From the NCBI RefSeq assembly GCF_001317355.1, contig NZ_LKET01000030.1:1-64000 (forward strand): DNA of 64,000 nucleotides. Direction: 5' to 3'. The notes beneath the pieces were generated by a model. The model was not told where the DNA came from, made no database searches, and was given only the letters and a program-made list of their open reading frames with translations. The number at the start of each line of letters is the position of its first letter. Position 1 is the stretch's first letter. A program made the position numbers and the translations under genes. Positions 8,823-16,651 of this stretch are shown here, piece after piece. The DNA comes from Oxobacter pfennigii. GTDB lineage: Bacteria; Bacillota; Clostridia; Clostridiales; Oxobacteraceae.

Positions 8823-9245
8823 AATGGGTTAAAAAAGCAAAAATCTTGGCTTTCTGACCAATCATTTGCGAAGAAGTTCGGCTTTCAGGCTGTTGATACT
8901 ACCGATAATGGATATGAATTGCTTGCACTTTCTTTTGAAGGAACAACGCCAAAGTTTGCACAAAATGTTAAAAACCAATAAATTGAAAGCAAAGAGCTAA
9001 CAATTTATTATGATATGCAATGCACATATGTCTGTCCAAACATTGAGATGATAAAACAGCATTGTGAAATGAATGGCGTTCCTCTATCTTTAATTCAAGT
9101 GGATACGCTGCAAAAAGCAAAGGAATTGCCTTGTGTTTTCAATAACTGGTGTGTATTTTATAAAGGGGATTTTGAGACAGTGAATTTGTTAGGTATCACC
9201 TGCTTAAAAACATTTAAGCCAGTTAAAATTAGGTACCTAAAATAA
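8823..9245 (+). pseudogene. Broken GNAT acetyltransferase with YoaP-like C-terminal domain
   Basis: One frame reads from an acetyltransferase end (FGFQAVDTTDNGYELLALSF) through an in-frame TAA at 8979-8981 into ELTIYYDMQCTYVCPNIEM and the thioredoxin-like YoaP domain ending at 9245. The N-terminal half of the GNAT domain is missing, so this is a decayed remnant. The intact family fuses a GNAT domain to a YoaP-type C-terminal domain. An open frame of 76 codons from 9015 is only the surviving tail. Confidence 0.65.
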
Positions 9246-9298
9246 TGTTTGACATCCCAAATATGAGTGTGATATTCTCAATTATATTAGGTGCCTGA
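9229..9298 (+). promoter_or_regulatory. Promoter and MarR-type operators of the marR-MFS unit
   Basis: TTGACA (9249-9254), a 16-bp spacer and GATATT (9271-9276) precede the marR gene. Two matching palindromes bracket it: TTAGGTACCTAA (9229-9240), directly upstream of -35, and TTAGGTGCCTGA (9287-9298), downstream of -10. A weaker relative, TTAGGTATCACCT, occurs at 9189. The placement fits repression by the MarR protein encoded next. Confidence 0.6.
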
Positions 9299-9323
9299 TA
9301 TGAAGTTTTATGGAGGAGTACAA

Positions 9324-9920
9324 ATGGATAAAAATGATTTTACCAATGAAGCTCCGAACCTTGTGACAGAAGAACTATTCTCGCTATTTTTGCGCTGTTC
9401 CCACGCATTAAGCCGCGGGCATCATCAAAACGCAAAAATTCATCCCAGCCAGCAGCGCGTTCTTTCACTCCTTGCATCAAAGGATAAAATTACACAGCGT
9501 GATTTGTTGGACATTATGCAGATTCGCGCTGCTTCCTTAAGCGAATTGCTGACCAAAATGGAAGGCAAGGGGCTTATCAGCCGGACAAGAACTGATGGTA
9601 CCAAACGCAGCGTTGATGTTGAAATTACCGATCTGGGTGAAGCGGTTATGGCTGAATATACGTGCAATCAACAAGAGACAGCAAAGGAATTGTTCTCCGG
9701 CTTAACGGAGGACGAACAGCGGCAGATGGTTCAGCTGTTGAGTAAACTTATCGAGGATTGGCACAACCGACACCACGGCTCAGAGGGCAGCAGCGGTGTG
9801 CCTGAACACAGCGGCAATGGCCATCATGCGCATCATCATGGCTCCAAGCATTATAACGAACCTGAGTGCCATGATAATCACGGAAGCAGTGGACACTGCC
9901 GAAACGGCCATGGGCAATAG
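9324..9920 (+). CDS. MarR family regulator with histidine-rich tail
   Basis: 198 residues from the ATG at 9324 (GGAGG 7 bases upstream; an in-frame start at 9291 falls inside the second operator). The winged HTH includes ITQRDLLDIMQIRAASLSELLTKMEGKGLISRT. After residue about 145 comes a 50-residue tail with about 15 histidines plus Cys (HHAHHHGSKH, CHDNHGSSGHC). The tail is not part of the MarR fold and looks like a metal-binding appendage, so the regulator may respond to a metal or use it for stability. It is followed by an MFS exporter, probably its target. Confidence 0.88.
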   Translation: MDKNDFTNEAPNLVTEELFSLFLRCSHALSRGHHQNAKIHPSQQRVLSLLASKDKITQRDLLDIMQIRAASLSELLTKMEGKGLISRTRTDGTKRSVDVEITDLGEAVMAEYTCNQQETAKELFSGLTEDEQRQMVQLLSKLIEDWHNRHHGSEGSSGVPEHSGNGHHAHHHGSKHYNEPECHDNHGSSGHCRNGHGQ

Positions 9921-10000
9921 GAGAACAAAGGGCTCATGAAAAAACATAAGCTGTGTATGGGCAATATAGTGAAGTGAATTTTGTGAAAAGGGGAGACTCT

Positions 10001-11242
10001 ATGAAAAAACAGACAACAAATACGAATAGAAGCGTTTTTATTTATTTATGTATTATAGCTTTAATTGCGTTAGCCAACGGATTAAGCGCAAGTGTGCTGT
10101 CCAACTATTTTAAGGATGCATATTCCGTAACAACTTATCAAAGGGGATTTATTGAAATTCCCAGAGAATTTCCGGGGATACTGTCCTTGTTTATTGTGAC
10201 GGGGCTGTCTTTTTTATCGGATATTCGTATCGCCATGATCGCACAGGTGTTAAGCATTATCGGGATTACGGTACTGGGGCTTTTAACACCGCCCTATGGG
10301 GTTATGCTTTTTTTTATTTTTATCAACTCTATGGGGGAGCATCTGACCTTGCCGCTGCAGGATAGTATCGGCATGTCCCTTATAAAAGACGGAAATGTCG
10401 GGAAGCGAATGGGACAATATAAAGGCATTTCAACAGGCTTTGCAATGCTTTCAAGCGTCTTGGTTTTCATGGGTTTCAGAATGGGCTTTTTCAGCTTTAC
10501 TGCCAAGATCAAATGGATTTTTATCATAGCGGCTGTTTGTTTTTCGCTGGTGATGGTTTTACTGTCTGTTCTGGAACGGGTGAATAAAGATCCCATTAAA
10601 CAGAGCAGAAAGATCGAGTTTATATTTAGAAAGGAATATCGTTATTACTACATCCTGGTAATAATGTTTGGGCTGCAAAAACAGATGATGCTGGTCTACG
10701 GGCCCTGGGTGTTAATTGAGCTTTTAAGCAAAAAAGCAGATACTTTAGCAATTCTCGGTATTATCGGTTCCTTTGCCGGAATCTTCTTTATACCTGCTGT
10801 GGGCAGGTGGCTGGATCGTTTTGGGATCAAAAAGCTTTTATATATAGATGCCTTGTCTTATATCGGCGTCTATTTAATATACGGTCTTTTGTGCGCAGGG
10901 TTTATTTCCAACACCTTCGGACGGGCAGGCCTTCCGGTTCTGTTTGTATATCTGTTGTTTATATTAGATAAAATGTCCATACAGATGGGGCTGGTGAGAA
11001 CTGTTTATTTGAAATCCATTCTTGTGAAAGAATCTGACTTAAGGCCTTCCTTAACCCTGGGGCAAAGTATGGATCATTTTGTTTCCATTACCTGTGCTTT
11101 CTTAGGAGGAATTGTTTGGAGCATGGTAGGTGCACAGTATCTGTTTTTCATTGTTGCAGCCCTATCCTGCATTAACTTGTATGTGGCAATAAAGGTTAAG
11201 GATGACGCACCGGCTGCTTCTCTTCAGGCAGTAGTTAAGTAG
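10001..11242 (+). CDS. MFS transporter
   Basis: 413 residues, about 12 membrane segments. ATG at 10001 with AAAGGGGAG upstream. Segments such as NGLSASVLSNYFKDAYSV and PREFPGILSLFIVTGLSFLSDIRIA are typical of the uncharacterised MFS_1 exporters found in Firmicutes next to MarR genes. Starts 80 bp after marR with no terminator between, so the two likely form one operon. The substrate is unknown; the His-rich regulator hints at a metal link but does not show one. Confidence 0.85.
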   Translation: MKKQTTNTNRSVFIYLCIIALIALANGLSASVLSNYFKDAYSVTTYQRGFIEIPREFPGILSLFIVTGLSFLSDIRIAMIAQVLSIIGITVLGLLTPPYGVMLFFIFINSMGEHLTLPLQDSIGMSLIKDGNVGKRMGQYKGISTGFAMLSSVLVFMGFRMGFFSFTAKIKWIFIIAAVCFSLVMVLLSVLERVNKDPIKQSRKIEFIFRKEYRYYYILVIMFGLQKQMMLVYGPWVLIELLSKKADTLAILGIIGSFAGIFFIPAVGRWLDRFGIKKLLYIDALSYIGVYLIYGLLCAGFISNTFGRAGLPVLFVYLLFILDKMSIQMGLVRTVYLKSILVKESDLRPSLTLGQSMDHFVSITCAFLGGIVWSMVGAQYLFFIVAALSCINLYVAIKVKDDAPAASLQAVVK

Positions 11243-11264
11243 GCAAAAGAAGACATATAAGTTT

Positions 11265-11304
11265 AAAACCTTTGCTTGTATGAGAATACGGACAAAGGTT
11301 TTTT
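11265..11304 (+). terminator. Terminator of the marR-MFS unit
   Basis: AAAACCTTTG (11265-11274) pairs with CAAAGGTTTT (11293-11302) and is followed by a T run. A similar stem (AATACCTTTG...AAAGGTATT) recurs at 46704 and 55999. Confidence 0.7.
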
Positions 11305-11326
11305 GCACGTATACGGGTAAGGAGCA

Positions 11327-11450
11327 TTGCTTCTCTCTTTGAACTAATCAAATAGGAAAAACTTCCTCCTTAAATTTACTGATATCACTGTCCGGAAGCA
11401 TTTCATAGTTTTAAATAGTTTTCGATATCAATATAGAAGCAGTATTAATT
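11327..11450 (-). pseudogene. Remnant copy of the secreted unknown gene at 4344-5018
   Basis: This stretch aligns base by base, with scattered changes and small gaps, to 4788-4915, the N-terminal part of the minus-strand gene at 4344-5018. Shared words include CTTTGAACTAAT, AAATTTACTGATATC and CTGTCCGGAAG. The rest of the gene is gone. Confidence 0.75.
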
Positions 11451-11507
11451 TAAATATTGATTTTTTAAACAGTTCCTGTTACGATAATAACCAACAACAA
11501 CTAAATC

Positions 11508-11640
11508 ATTTCAAGTTTTCTAAAGTTTCGTAGTTATTAATTTAACTATACGGTAGAAGCTAAAAGAGAACACTCAGCTAAACTGTGTTCACGGAAGGAT
11601 AAGCCCGGGAAGTCATCTATATGATTTCTCGTTTTTTTAT
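11508..11640 (+). ncRNA. Candidate ykkC-family riboswitch with terminator
   Basis: The 3' core ACGGAAGGATAAGCCCGGGAAG (11591-11612, split here as two words) matches what I recall of the conserved 3' end of ykkC-class aptamers (guanidine-I, ppGpp, PRPP). Upstream are CTAAAGTTTCG (11520-11530, compare the family's CUAGGGUUCCG), hairpin TAGTTA/TAACTA (11531-11548), TACGGTAGAAG, and hairpin GAACAC/GTGTTC (11568-11590). The GGGA of the core can instead pair into a 10-bp stem, GGGAAGTCAT with ATGATTTCTC, followed by TTTTTTT (11632-11638). This is the on-switch layout of the class. It precedes a DMT-superfamily transporter gene. The 5' core departs from the common consensus. Confidence 0.6.
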
Positions 11641-11740
11641 TCTGGGCTTAGATTAGGTTTTTGACAAAAGGATAATCAAGTAGGGCTGAGTTTTTTAAAA
11701 TTAGTTCATCAAAGATTAAATTTATTTAAGAGGTTAAATT

Positions 11741-12169
11741 ATGTTAATGTACGTGTTTTCTATTATAATTATTGTGGCATCAAATATATTCTATAATATA
11801 TGTTCAAAATCAATGCCGGAAAAAGCTAACCCTTTTTCATCATTGTTTGTCACATATTTGACTGGGGCAGTTATAACCATTATTGCATTTAAATTTTATA
11901 AAACTGATAAAGGGTTTTTTCAATCATTTGAAGACTTAAATTGGACGAGTATAGTGCTTGGCTTTGCTATTGTTGGACTTGAGTTTGGATATATAATGGC
12001 ATATAGGGCAGGATGGAATATAAGCACAGGGTCCTTGGTAGCAAATATTCTTCTTGCGCTTATTCTTATTCCGGTAGGCATACTATTTTATAAAGAAGGA
12101 TTTGATATAAATAAAATATTTGGCATATCACTCTGCATAATAGGATTAATATTTATAAATAAAAGATAA
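11741..12169 (+). CDS. Half-size EamA/DMT-superfamily transporter
   Basis: 142 residues with about five hydrophobic helices and one EamA-like unit; full EamA proteins have two units and about 300 residues, so this should work as a dimer like small multidrug resistance proteins. The VGLEFGYIMAYRAGWNISTGSLVANILLALILIPVGILFYKE region is the recognisable DMT core. AAGAGG precedes the ATG. The ykkC-like leader 100 bp upstream suggests a guanidinium-type or nucleotide-linked ligand; that is inference, since known guanidine exporters in this context are SMR (Gdx) proteins of about 105 residues. Confidence 0.8.
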   Translation: MLMYVFSIIIIVASNIFYNICSKSMPEKANPFSSLFVTYLTGAVITIIAFKFYKTDKGFFQSFEDLNWTSIVLGFAIVGLEFGYIMAYRAGWNISTGSLVANILLALILIPVGILFYKEGFDINKIFGISLCIIGLIFINKR

Positions 12170-12173
12170 TATT

Positions 12174-12237
12174 TGGGATGATCACTGATTTAATCGCAAA
12201 TGCTTTACGGGTGGTGTTACTTCGCTGACTTATGTAA
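12174..12237 (+). pseudogene. Remnant copy of the GNAT gene at 5267-5788
   Basis: About 60 bases match 5331-5397 of the RimJ/RimL-type GNAT gene, including the identical run CTTTACGGGTGGTGTTACTT. The flanks are unrelated. With the 11327-11450 remnant it shows that a copy of the 4.8-5.4 kb segment once lay here. Confidence 0.75.
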
Positions 12238-12239
12238 TT

Positions 12240-12536
12240 AATGCGTAGCAAACAGAGCTTACAGATTAAACTGACCTATACCAAATACCTTACCGAAAAG
12301 AATTGCTGCAATAATCATTAATCTGAATGCTTCCCAAAAAGTTATTTCTCTAATATTAAAAATTCTTGTAACAGTAATATTCCAAAGCCACATCAATAAT
12401 GCACTTAACAAAAACAGAAGAATTATCTGAAAAAATATTATACCAATGCCTGCACTAATAAAACCTGCCGGGTAAAAAGGCATTTTTGCATCCATTAAAA
12501 GACCTCCTTGCCATATATTTATGTTTGCTACGCATT
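12240..12536. repeat. Inverted-repeat-bounded module
   Basis: AATGCGTAGCAAAC (12240-12253) and its perfect reverse complement GTTTGCTACGCATT (12523-12536) bound 297 bp that contain only one small minus-strand gene. The right-hand copy sits in a longer segment that is repeated at 14841-15001. Confidence 0.6.
12259..12495 (-). CDS. Small membrane protein, unknown
   Basis: 78 residues, two or three hydrophobic helices (GIIFFQIILLFLLSALLMWLW and LMIIAAILFGKVF). Not recognised. It has an excellent ribosome site, AAGGAGGTC, 7 bases before the ATG, which argues that it is translated. It fills almost all of the module bounded by the 14-bp inverted repeat. Confidence 0.6.
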   Translation of the reverse strand: MDAKMPFYPAGFISAGIGIIFFQIILLFLLSALLMWLWNITVTRIFNIREITFWEAFRLMIIAAILFGKVFGIGQFNL

Positions 12537-12677
12537 TTAAAAGGACCTTCTTTAATTATAATAACATACTGGGAATTTTGAACAATAATATTTTAACCTC
12601 TCATACAAAATTATAGGTATATATTGGGATTGTGATATAATTATCAATGACTAAGGTCAAATTTGCAGGATATTATG
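12509..12677. repeat. Direct repeat copy 1 (about 160 bp)
   Basis: This segment is repeated with roughly 85-90 percent identity at 14841-15001. Both contain GTTTGCTACGCATTTTAAAAGGACC, an AT-rich stretch and AGGTATATATTGGGATT, and both end at CTAAGGTCAAATT. Copy 1 ends inside the start of the truncated URO-D gene. Confidence 0.8.
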
Positions 12678-13093
12678 CGGCAACCAAAAAAGAAAAGCGC
12701 CTTGTTGATTTTGTAAACACAACATCCATGAAATTCATAAGTCATTGCTGCGGCATGGAAGAAATTCTGTTGGATAGCTTTTATAAAATTGGCATACGGC
12801 GTTTTGACCCATGCCAGCCGTGCAATAACCTGAAAAAAATGAAAGAACGTTATCCGGATATAGCTTTAATAGGCGGTCTTGATCTCCAGGGCTGCGTGGA
12901 TCTTTCTGACGTTACCGAGGATGAATTGCGGCAAGAAGTACGCCGGTGCATTGATGAATATGGCCCGCTGGGAGGCTACACTATATATGGATGCTCCGTC
13001 TCAATGTATGATCCTTCAGCGTTTGCCCCCGGCAAGAAGATGGGGATCATATGCGGCGAGGCAATCAGTTATGCAAAAAGTAAAATCAAATAA
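12647..13093 (+). pseudogene. C-terminal fragment of a URO-D/MtaA-family methyltransferase
   Basis: 148 codons. From about residue 30 the sequence (FISHCCGMEEILLDSF, RFDPCQPCNNLKKMKERYPDIALIGGLD) is the C-terminal half of uroporphyrinogen-decarboxylase-family proteins, which in anaerobes are mostly corrinoid-dependent methyltransferases. The family is usually 330-450 residues, so the N-terminal half of the barrel is missing. No ribosome site precedes the ATG. The cut coincides with the end of the 160-bp repeat, suggesting a recombination junction. It may still be transcribed, as a good terminator follows. Confidence 0.7.
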
Positions 13094-13108
13094 CTAAATT
13101 TCCCAGTC

Positions 13109-13145
13109 AGAGCCCAATTGTGCAAACATGTTGGGTTCTCTTTTT
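13109..13145 (+). terminator. Intrinsic terminator
   Basis: AGAGCCCAA (13109-13117) pairs with TTGGGTTCT (13131-13139), followed by CTTTTTAT. It sits 16 bp after the URO-D fragment. Confidence 0.75.
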
Positions 13146-13291
13146 ATAATAAGCTTATGGGCTTAATGAATTAAGACGGCATAGCTTTATATCAAAATAA
13201 AATTTATAGTCTTCTGGATATGCAGATTCATAACCAATGGGTTATAATAAAATCTAAAAGAAGGTCTTGGTAAATTATGGGAGGTTTATAA

Positions 13292-13936
13292 ATGAATAAA
13301 ATGATTAAGATTAGGAATGAAGAAGAAACAGATTATGAGAGAGTAGAAGAAATCACAAGGAAAGCTTTTTGGAATTTATATATTCCGGGGTGCATTGAAC
13401 ACTATTTAGTTCATGTTATGCGATCCCACAAAGACTTTCTGCCGGAGTTGGATTTGGTGATTGAAGTTGATAATCAGATCGTCGGGAATATCATGTATAC
13501 TAAAACAAAACTAATTGATGAGTCCGGGGAAGAAAAAGACATCCTTACTTTTGGTCCGGTTTGCATTTTGCCAGAATACCAGAGGAATGGATATGGGAAA
13601 AAACTAATGGAGTATTCCTTTCAACAGGCGGCCGCACTTGGTTATGATGTGATTGTAATATTTGGAAATCCGAATAATTATGTAAGCCGCGGTTTTAAGA
13701 GTTGCAAAAAGTACAATGTCTGTCTTGAAAATGGGACATATCCGGCGGCAATGATGGTAAAAGAGCTCAAACCAGATGTCTTGGACGGAAGAAAATGGGT
13801 TTACTATCAAAGTCCTGTATTTGAGATAGATGAACAAGAAGCTGGGCGCTTTGACGAGGGTTTGGAAAGCCTGGAGAAAAAGTACCAGCCAAGCCAGGAA
13901 GAATTTTATATTCACAGCCATTCTATTATACAGTGA
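13292..13936 (+). CDS. GNAT acetyltransferase, YhbS-like
   Basis: 214 residues. LTFGPVCILPEYQRNGYGKKLMEYSFQQA contains the beta4 and acetyl-CoA loop (QRNGYG), and FGNPNNYVSRGFKSC is the YhbS-type motif after it. GGGAGG lies upstream of the ATG. Single gene; substrate unknown. Confidence 0.93.
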   Translation: MNKMIKIRNEEETDYERVEEITRKAFWNLYIPGCIEHYLVHVMRSHKDFLPELDLVIEVDNQIVGNIMYTKTKLIDESGEEKDILTFGPVCILPEYQRNGYGKKLMEYSFQQAAALGYDVIVIFGNPNNYVSRGFKSCKKYNVCLENGTYPAAMMVKELKPDVLDGRKWVYYQSPVFEIDEQEAGRFDEGLESLEKKYQPSQEEFYIHSHSIIQ

Positions 13937-14092
13937 GTTTCAGGCTATACTTATTAGTCCAAAAGCGTTGAATGGGGAGTTTTGGGTGTCTTACGTTTTT
14001 ATTATACCTTTCCGGCTGGATTACCGGCCAATGGCTGCCACCTGTTGAAGCCCTTTATTCAAGAACTGGTTTATAAGGTGAATCTGGCTTTT

Positions 14093-14722
14093 TTAAATAA
14101 ATAGCTCGTAAATTCCAAGAATTACAATAATACATATTGAAATTATTTCTGAATATCCTGATAATTTATCAGGAATTACTTTTTCGCCAATGTAATACCC
14201 TATTGGAATAAATACCAGACTAAAAAGCAATGAGGATATAGGTGTCATGTAAATATTCAGACCGGTAATACCTGCACCTATACCTAAGCCAATATTATTT
14301 AAGCAGAGAATTATTCCCAAAATAATAGCTTCTTTAAATTCTATGGTTTTTGAGTCATTTGCATCTATTACGTCCGGACTTCTAAGTGTATTTTCATAGC
14401 GCTGAAACTCTGATATATTCTCATTAACTTCCCCGGCACCTTTCATGCTGTCAATATTTTTTCTCAAGAAATTTCCCAAAAGATACATGCCTAACAAAAT
14501 CAGCATGCCGCTTCCTATGATGTTTGCCCACTGTAATGGAATTATTTGCAAAAGCACTTTTCCAAATAACATTGCTAAAAAGGTACCCAGGCCAGAAATT
14601 AAAGATGCAATAAAGTTATTAAAAAAATCAATTCTAACTTTTTTAGTTCCGTAACTCAGTCCTATGATAAGACTGTCAACGCTTGAAGAAATTGCAAAAA
14701 GGAAAATTGATAAAATGTGCAT
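14093..14722 (-). CDS. ytaF: YtaF-type sporulation membrane protein (MntP superfamily)
   Basis: 209 residues, six membrane segments in two repeats. LFAISSSVDSLIIGLSYGTKKVRI at the N-terminus and CLNNIGLGIGAGITGLN in the second half are the YtaF forms of the MntP (DUF204) repeat; the acidic Asp of the first repeat is kept and the second has Asn. YtaF belongs to sporulation membrane proteins; transport has been proposed from the MntP relation only. AGAGGG lies before the ATG. No Mn riboswitch is visible upstream. Confidence 0.85.
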   Translation of the reverse strand: MHILSIFLFAISSSVDSLIIGLSYGTKKVRIDFFNNFIASLISGLGTFLAMLFGKVLLQIIPLQWANIIGSGMLILLGMYLLGNFLRKNIDSMKGAGEVNENISEFQRYENTLRSPDVIDANDSKTIEFKEAIILGIILCLNNIGLGIGAGITGLNIYMTPISSLLFSLVFIPIGYYIGEKVIPDKLSGYSEIISICIIVILGIYELFI

Positions 14723-14840
14723 ATAAACCCTCTAAAGTAAAGATAACATAAGATTATATTATGATATACTCTTTAAAAGTTTACTGAAATATATTAATGA
14801 CTTAAATCAGAAACTGAAGGCTAATGCACATTTTTTTCCC

Positions 14841-15001
14841 TGTCATATATTTATGTTTGCTACGCATTTTAAAAGGACCTGCTTTAATTATGATAATATA
14901 CTATGGATTTTGAATAATAATATTTAACCTCTCATAGAAAACTATAGGTATATATTGGGATTATGCTAAATTACAATAACTAAGGTCAAATTGGTATTAT
15001 A
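14841..15001. repeat. Direct repeat copy 2 (about 160 bp)
   Basis: Partner of 12509-12677. It lies in the 370-bp space between ytaF and the next MFS gene; apart from the repeat I see only AT-rich DNA there. It carries a single GTTTGCTACGCATT end (14855-14868). Confidence 0.8.
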
Positions 15002-15092
15002 TGTGAAACAGTGAAATATTTATCATAAGCAGGCACTTTAATATTTTATTTTCATAAACTAACTAATGTAATATCATTTAAAGGTGATGAAC

Positions 15093-16229
15093 GTGCGTTT
15101 TAACCTAAAAGAAACCATGTATCTTCTTACAGGATGGATTACCTTATTTATTATTGGCACTGATTTGTTTGTTATATCTCCTTTGTTACCGTTTATTGCT
15201 AAAGAATATGAAATAACTCCTTCTGTTGCAGGGTGGATAGTTGCCGTGTTTTCGCTTATGTATGCTATTAGTGCGCCAATTTTTGGGTGGCTTTCAGACC
15301 GCAAAGGCCGCCGCCTTTTTATTGTCTTCGGTTTATTATCATTTTGCTTATCCAATTTTTTGACAGCCATTTCTTCTTCATTTGTAATGCTGATAATCAG
15401 CCGTATTTTTGCTGGTTTATCTGTTGCGTCTATAACACCTTTAGTCTACGCAATTATTGGCGATACGGCATTGCCTGAACGTAGAGGGGCATGGCTTTCT
15501 GTAGTAGTATCCGGACATCTTATGGCTTTATGGGCAGGAGCACCTATCGGAACTCTGATAGAACAATTTCTTGGGTGGCGTTCTGTTTTTATATATTTAG
15601 CTGCAATTGCTTTTTTGATATCAATCTTAAACTTTAGGGTTTGGGCATCAATAAATAAAGTACATTCAGCAGAAGAACTGACAAAGGGCAGCCCCACAAA
15701 AATTATATTTGCAGTTAGCGCAACTACTTTTTGGGCAATTGCAATGTATGCTCTATATGTATTTCTTGGAACAGGATTGGTTTTATATAACCATTTTTCT
15801 TCAGGCGAACTTACAACTTCAATTGCTGCCTATGGTATAGGGGCTGTAATCGGCAGTTTATCCAGTGGGAGAGTTACTGATAAAATTGGTGCAAGAATGG
15901 TATCAATATTCAGTACATCCCTGCTTACCGGCATACTTGTACTATTAGGTATTTTCTTTTCATCAGGAACTTTGGTTTATTTTTTGTTGTTTTTGTGGGC
16001 ACTTGTTGGATATACCTCCTTTACTTCATATCAAGCCCGTTTAGCCGCAGAATTTCCAGAAACCCGCGGGATGGTGCTTGCCTTAAACAACACAGCATTA
16101 TATATTGGAATTACACTTGGTTCTATATTGGGGAGTCTTGTAATTGCAAGGTTGGGATTTTATATCCTTCCATTTATCTGCGGTGGAATAGCATTAATAG
16201 GCAGTTTAATATGCTCCATAAGGAAATAA
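15093..16229 (+). CDS. MFS transporter (AraJ/Bcr-like drug exporter)
   Basis: About 378 residues, 12 membrane helices. Motif A GWLSDRKGRRLFIVFGL follows TM2 and motif C-like IAGLSVASITPLVYAIIGDTA follows in TM4-TM5, as in AraJ/YdhP exporters. GTG at 15093 has AAAGG 8 bases upstream; an in-frame ATG at 15087 is too close to it. Stands alone and ends at a terminator (16278-16318). Confidence 0.87.
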   Translation: MRFNLKETMYLLTGWITLFIIGTDLFVISPLLPFIAKEYEITPSVAGWIVAVFSLMYAISAPIFGWLSDRKGRRLFIVFGLLSFCLSNFLTAISSSFVMLIISRIFAGLSVASITPLVYAIIGDTALPERRGAWLSVVVSGHLMALWAGAPIGTLIEQFLGWRSVFIYLAAIAFLISILNFRVWASINKVHSAEELTKGSPTKIIFAVSATTFWAIAMYALYVFLGTGLVLYNHFSSGELTTSIAAYGIGAVIGSLSSGRVTDKIGARMVSIFSTSLLTGILVLLGIFFSSGTLVYFLLFLWALVGYTSFTSYQARLAAEFPETRGMVLALNNTALYIGITLGSILGSLVIARLGFYILPFICGGIALIGSLICSIRK

Positions 16230-16277
16230 CATCGCAGTATGAAATAGTATCCAAAAATTTAAAACTGAACAATTTTT

Positions 16278-16318
16278 AAAATACCGTATTATTCAAAAAA
16301 GAATTTTGCGGTATTTTT
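16278..16318 (+). terminator. Terminator, repeated at 26284
   Basis: AAAATACCG (16278-16286) pairs with CGGTATTTT (16309-16317) and runs into T-rich DNA. The same stem and loop, with two changes in the loop, occur at 26284-26324. Confidence 0.75.
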
Positions 16319-16651
16319 AATTTCATTTCAAGGATATCGAGAAGGAGGCTATTTGGGGGTGGATTCTGCTTTGGCCGGTGGTTAGCCTATGGAAAGGAAA
16401 AAGAGGCTGTTTGTACTCTTGCTCTCTTTCATTTGGATGGTATCAGAAGGCCGGATAAAAATTGCTTGCCATTATTTGGTTAGTGCACATATCATTCTGT
16501 AAAAATATGGAATAAAATTGCCCCTGAAAAGGGGCAATACTTAAGCTATAGGATACCAAATAACAAAGAAAAAGTCTATTCTTTTTTTACTTTTTTCTTA
16601 TACTTAAATTGAGAATACTAAATTGACAGACAAAGAAGAGGAGAGCAACTT
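16319..16651. other. Intergenic region with a minus-strand hairpin
   Basis: ATTGCCCC (16517-16524) and GGGGCAAT (16531-16538) form a perfect 8-bp hairpin. Read on the minus strand it is followed by TTTTATT and could act as a terminator, but no minus-strand gene ends here. The stretch 16340-16480 is more GC-rich and may be decayed coding DNA; I cannot name it. Confidence 0.35.

Noticed and set aside
12647-13093. Intact haem-synthesis hemE
   Set aside because: Only the C-terminal half is present and its motifs fit the methyltransferase-like branch of the family.
14723-15092. yybP-ykoY manganese riboswitch upstream of the MntP-superfamily gene
   Set aside because: I do not find the conserved CUC and GGGGAGUA parts; the region is an AT-rich repeat.
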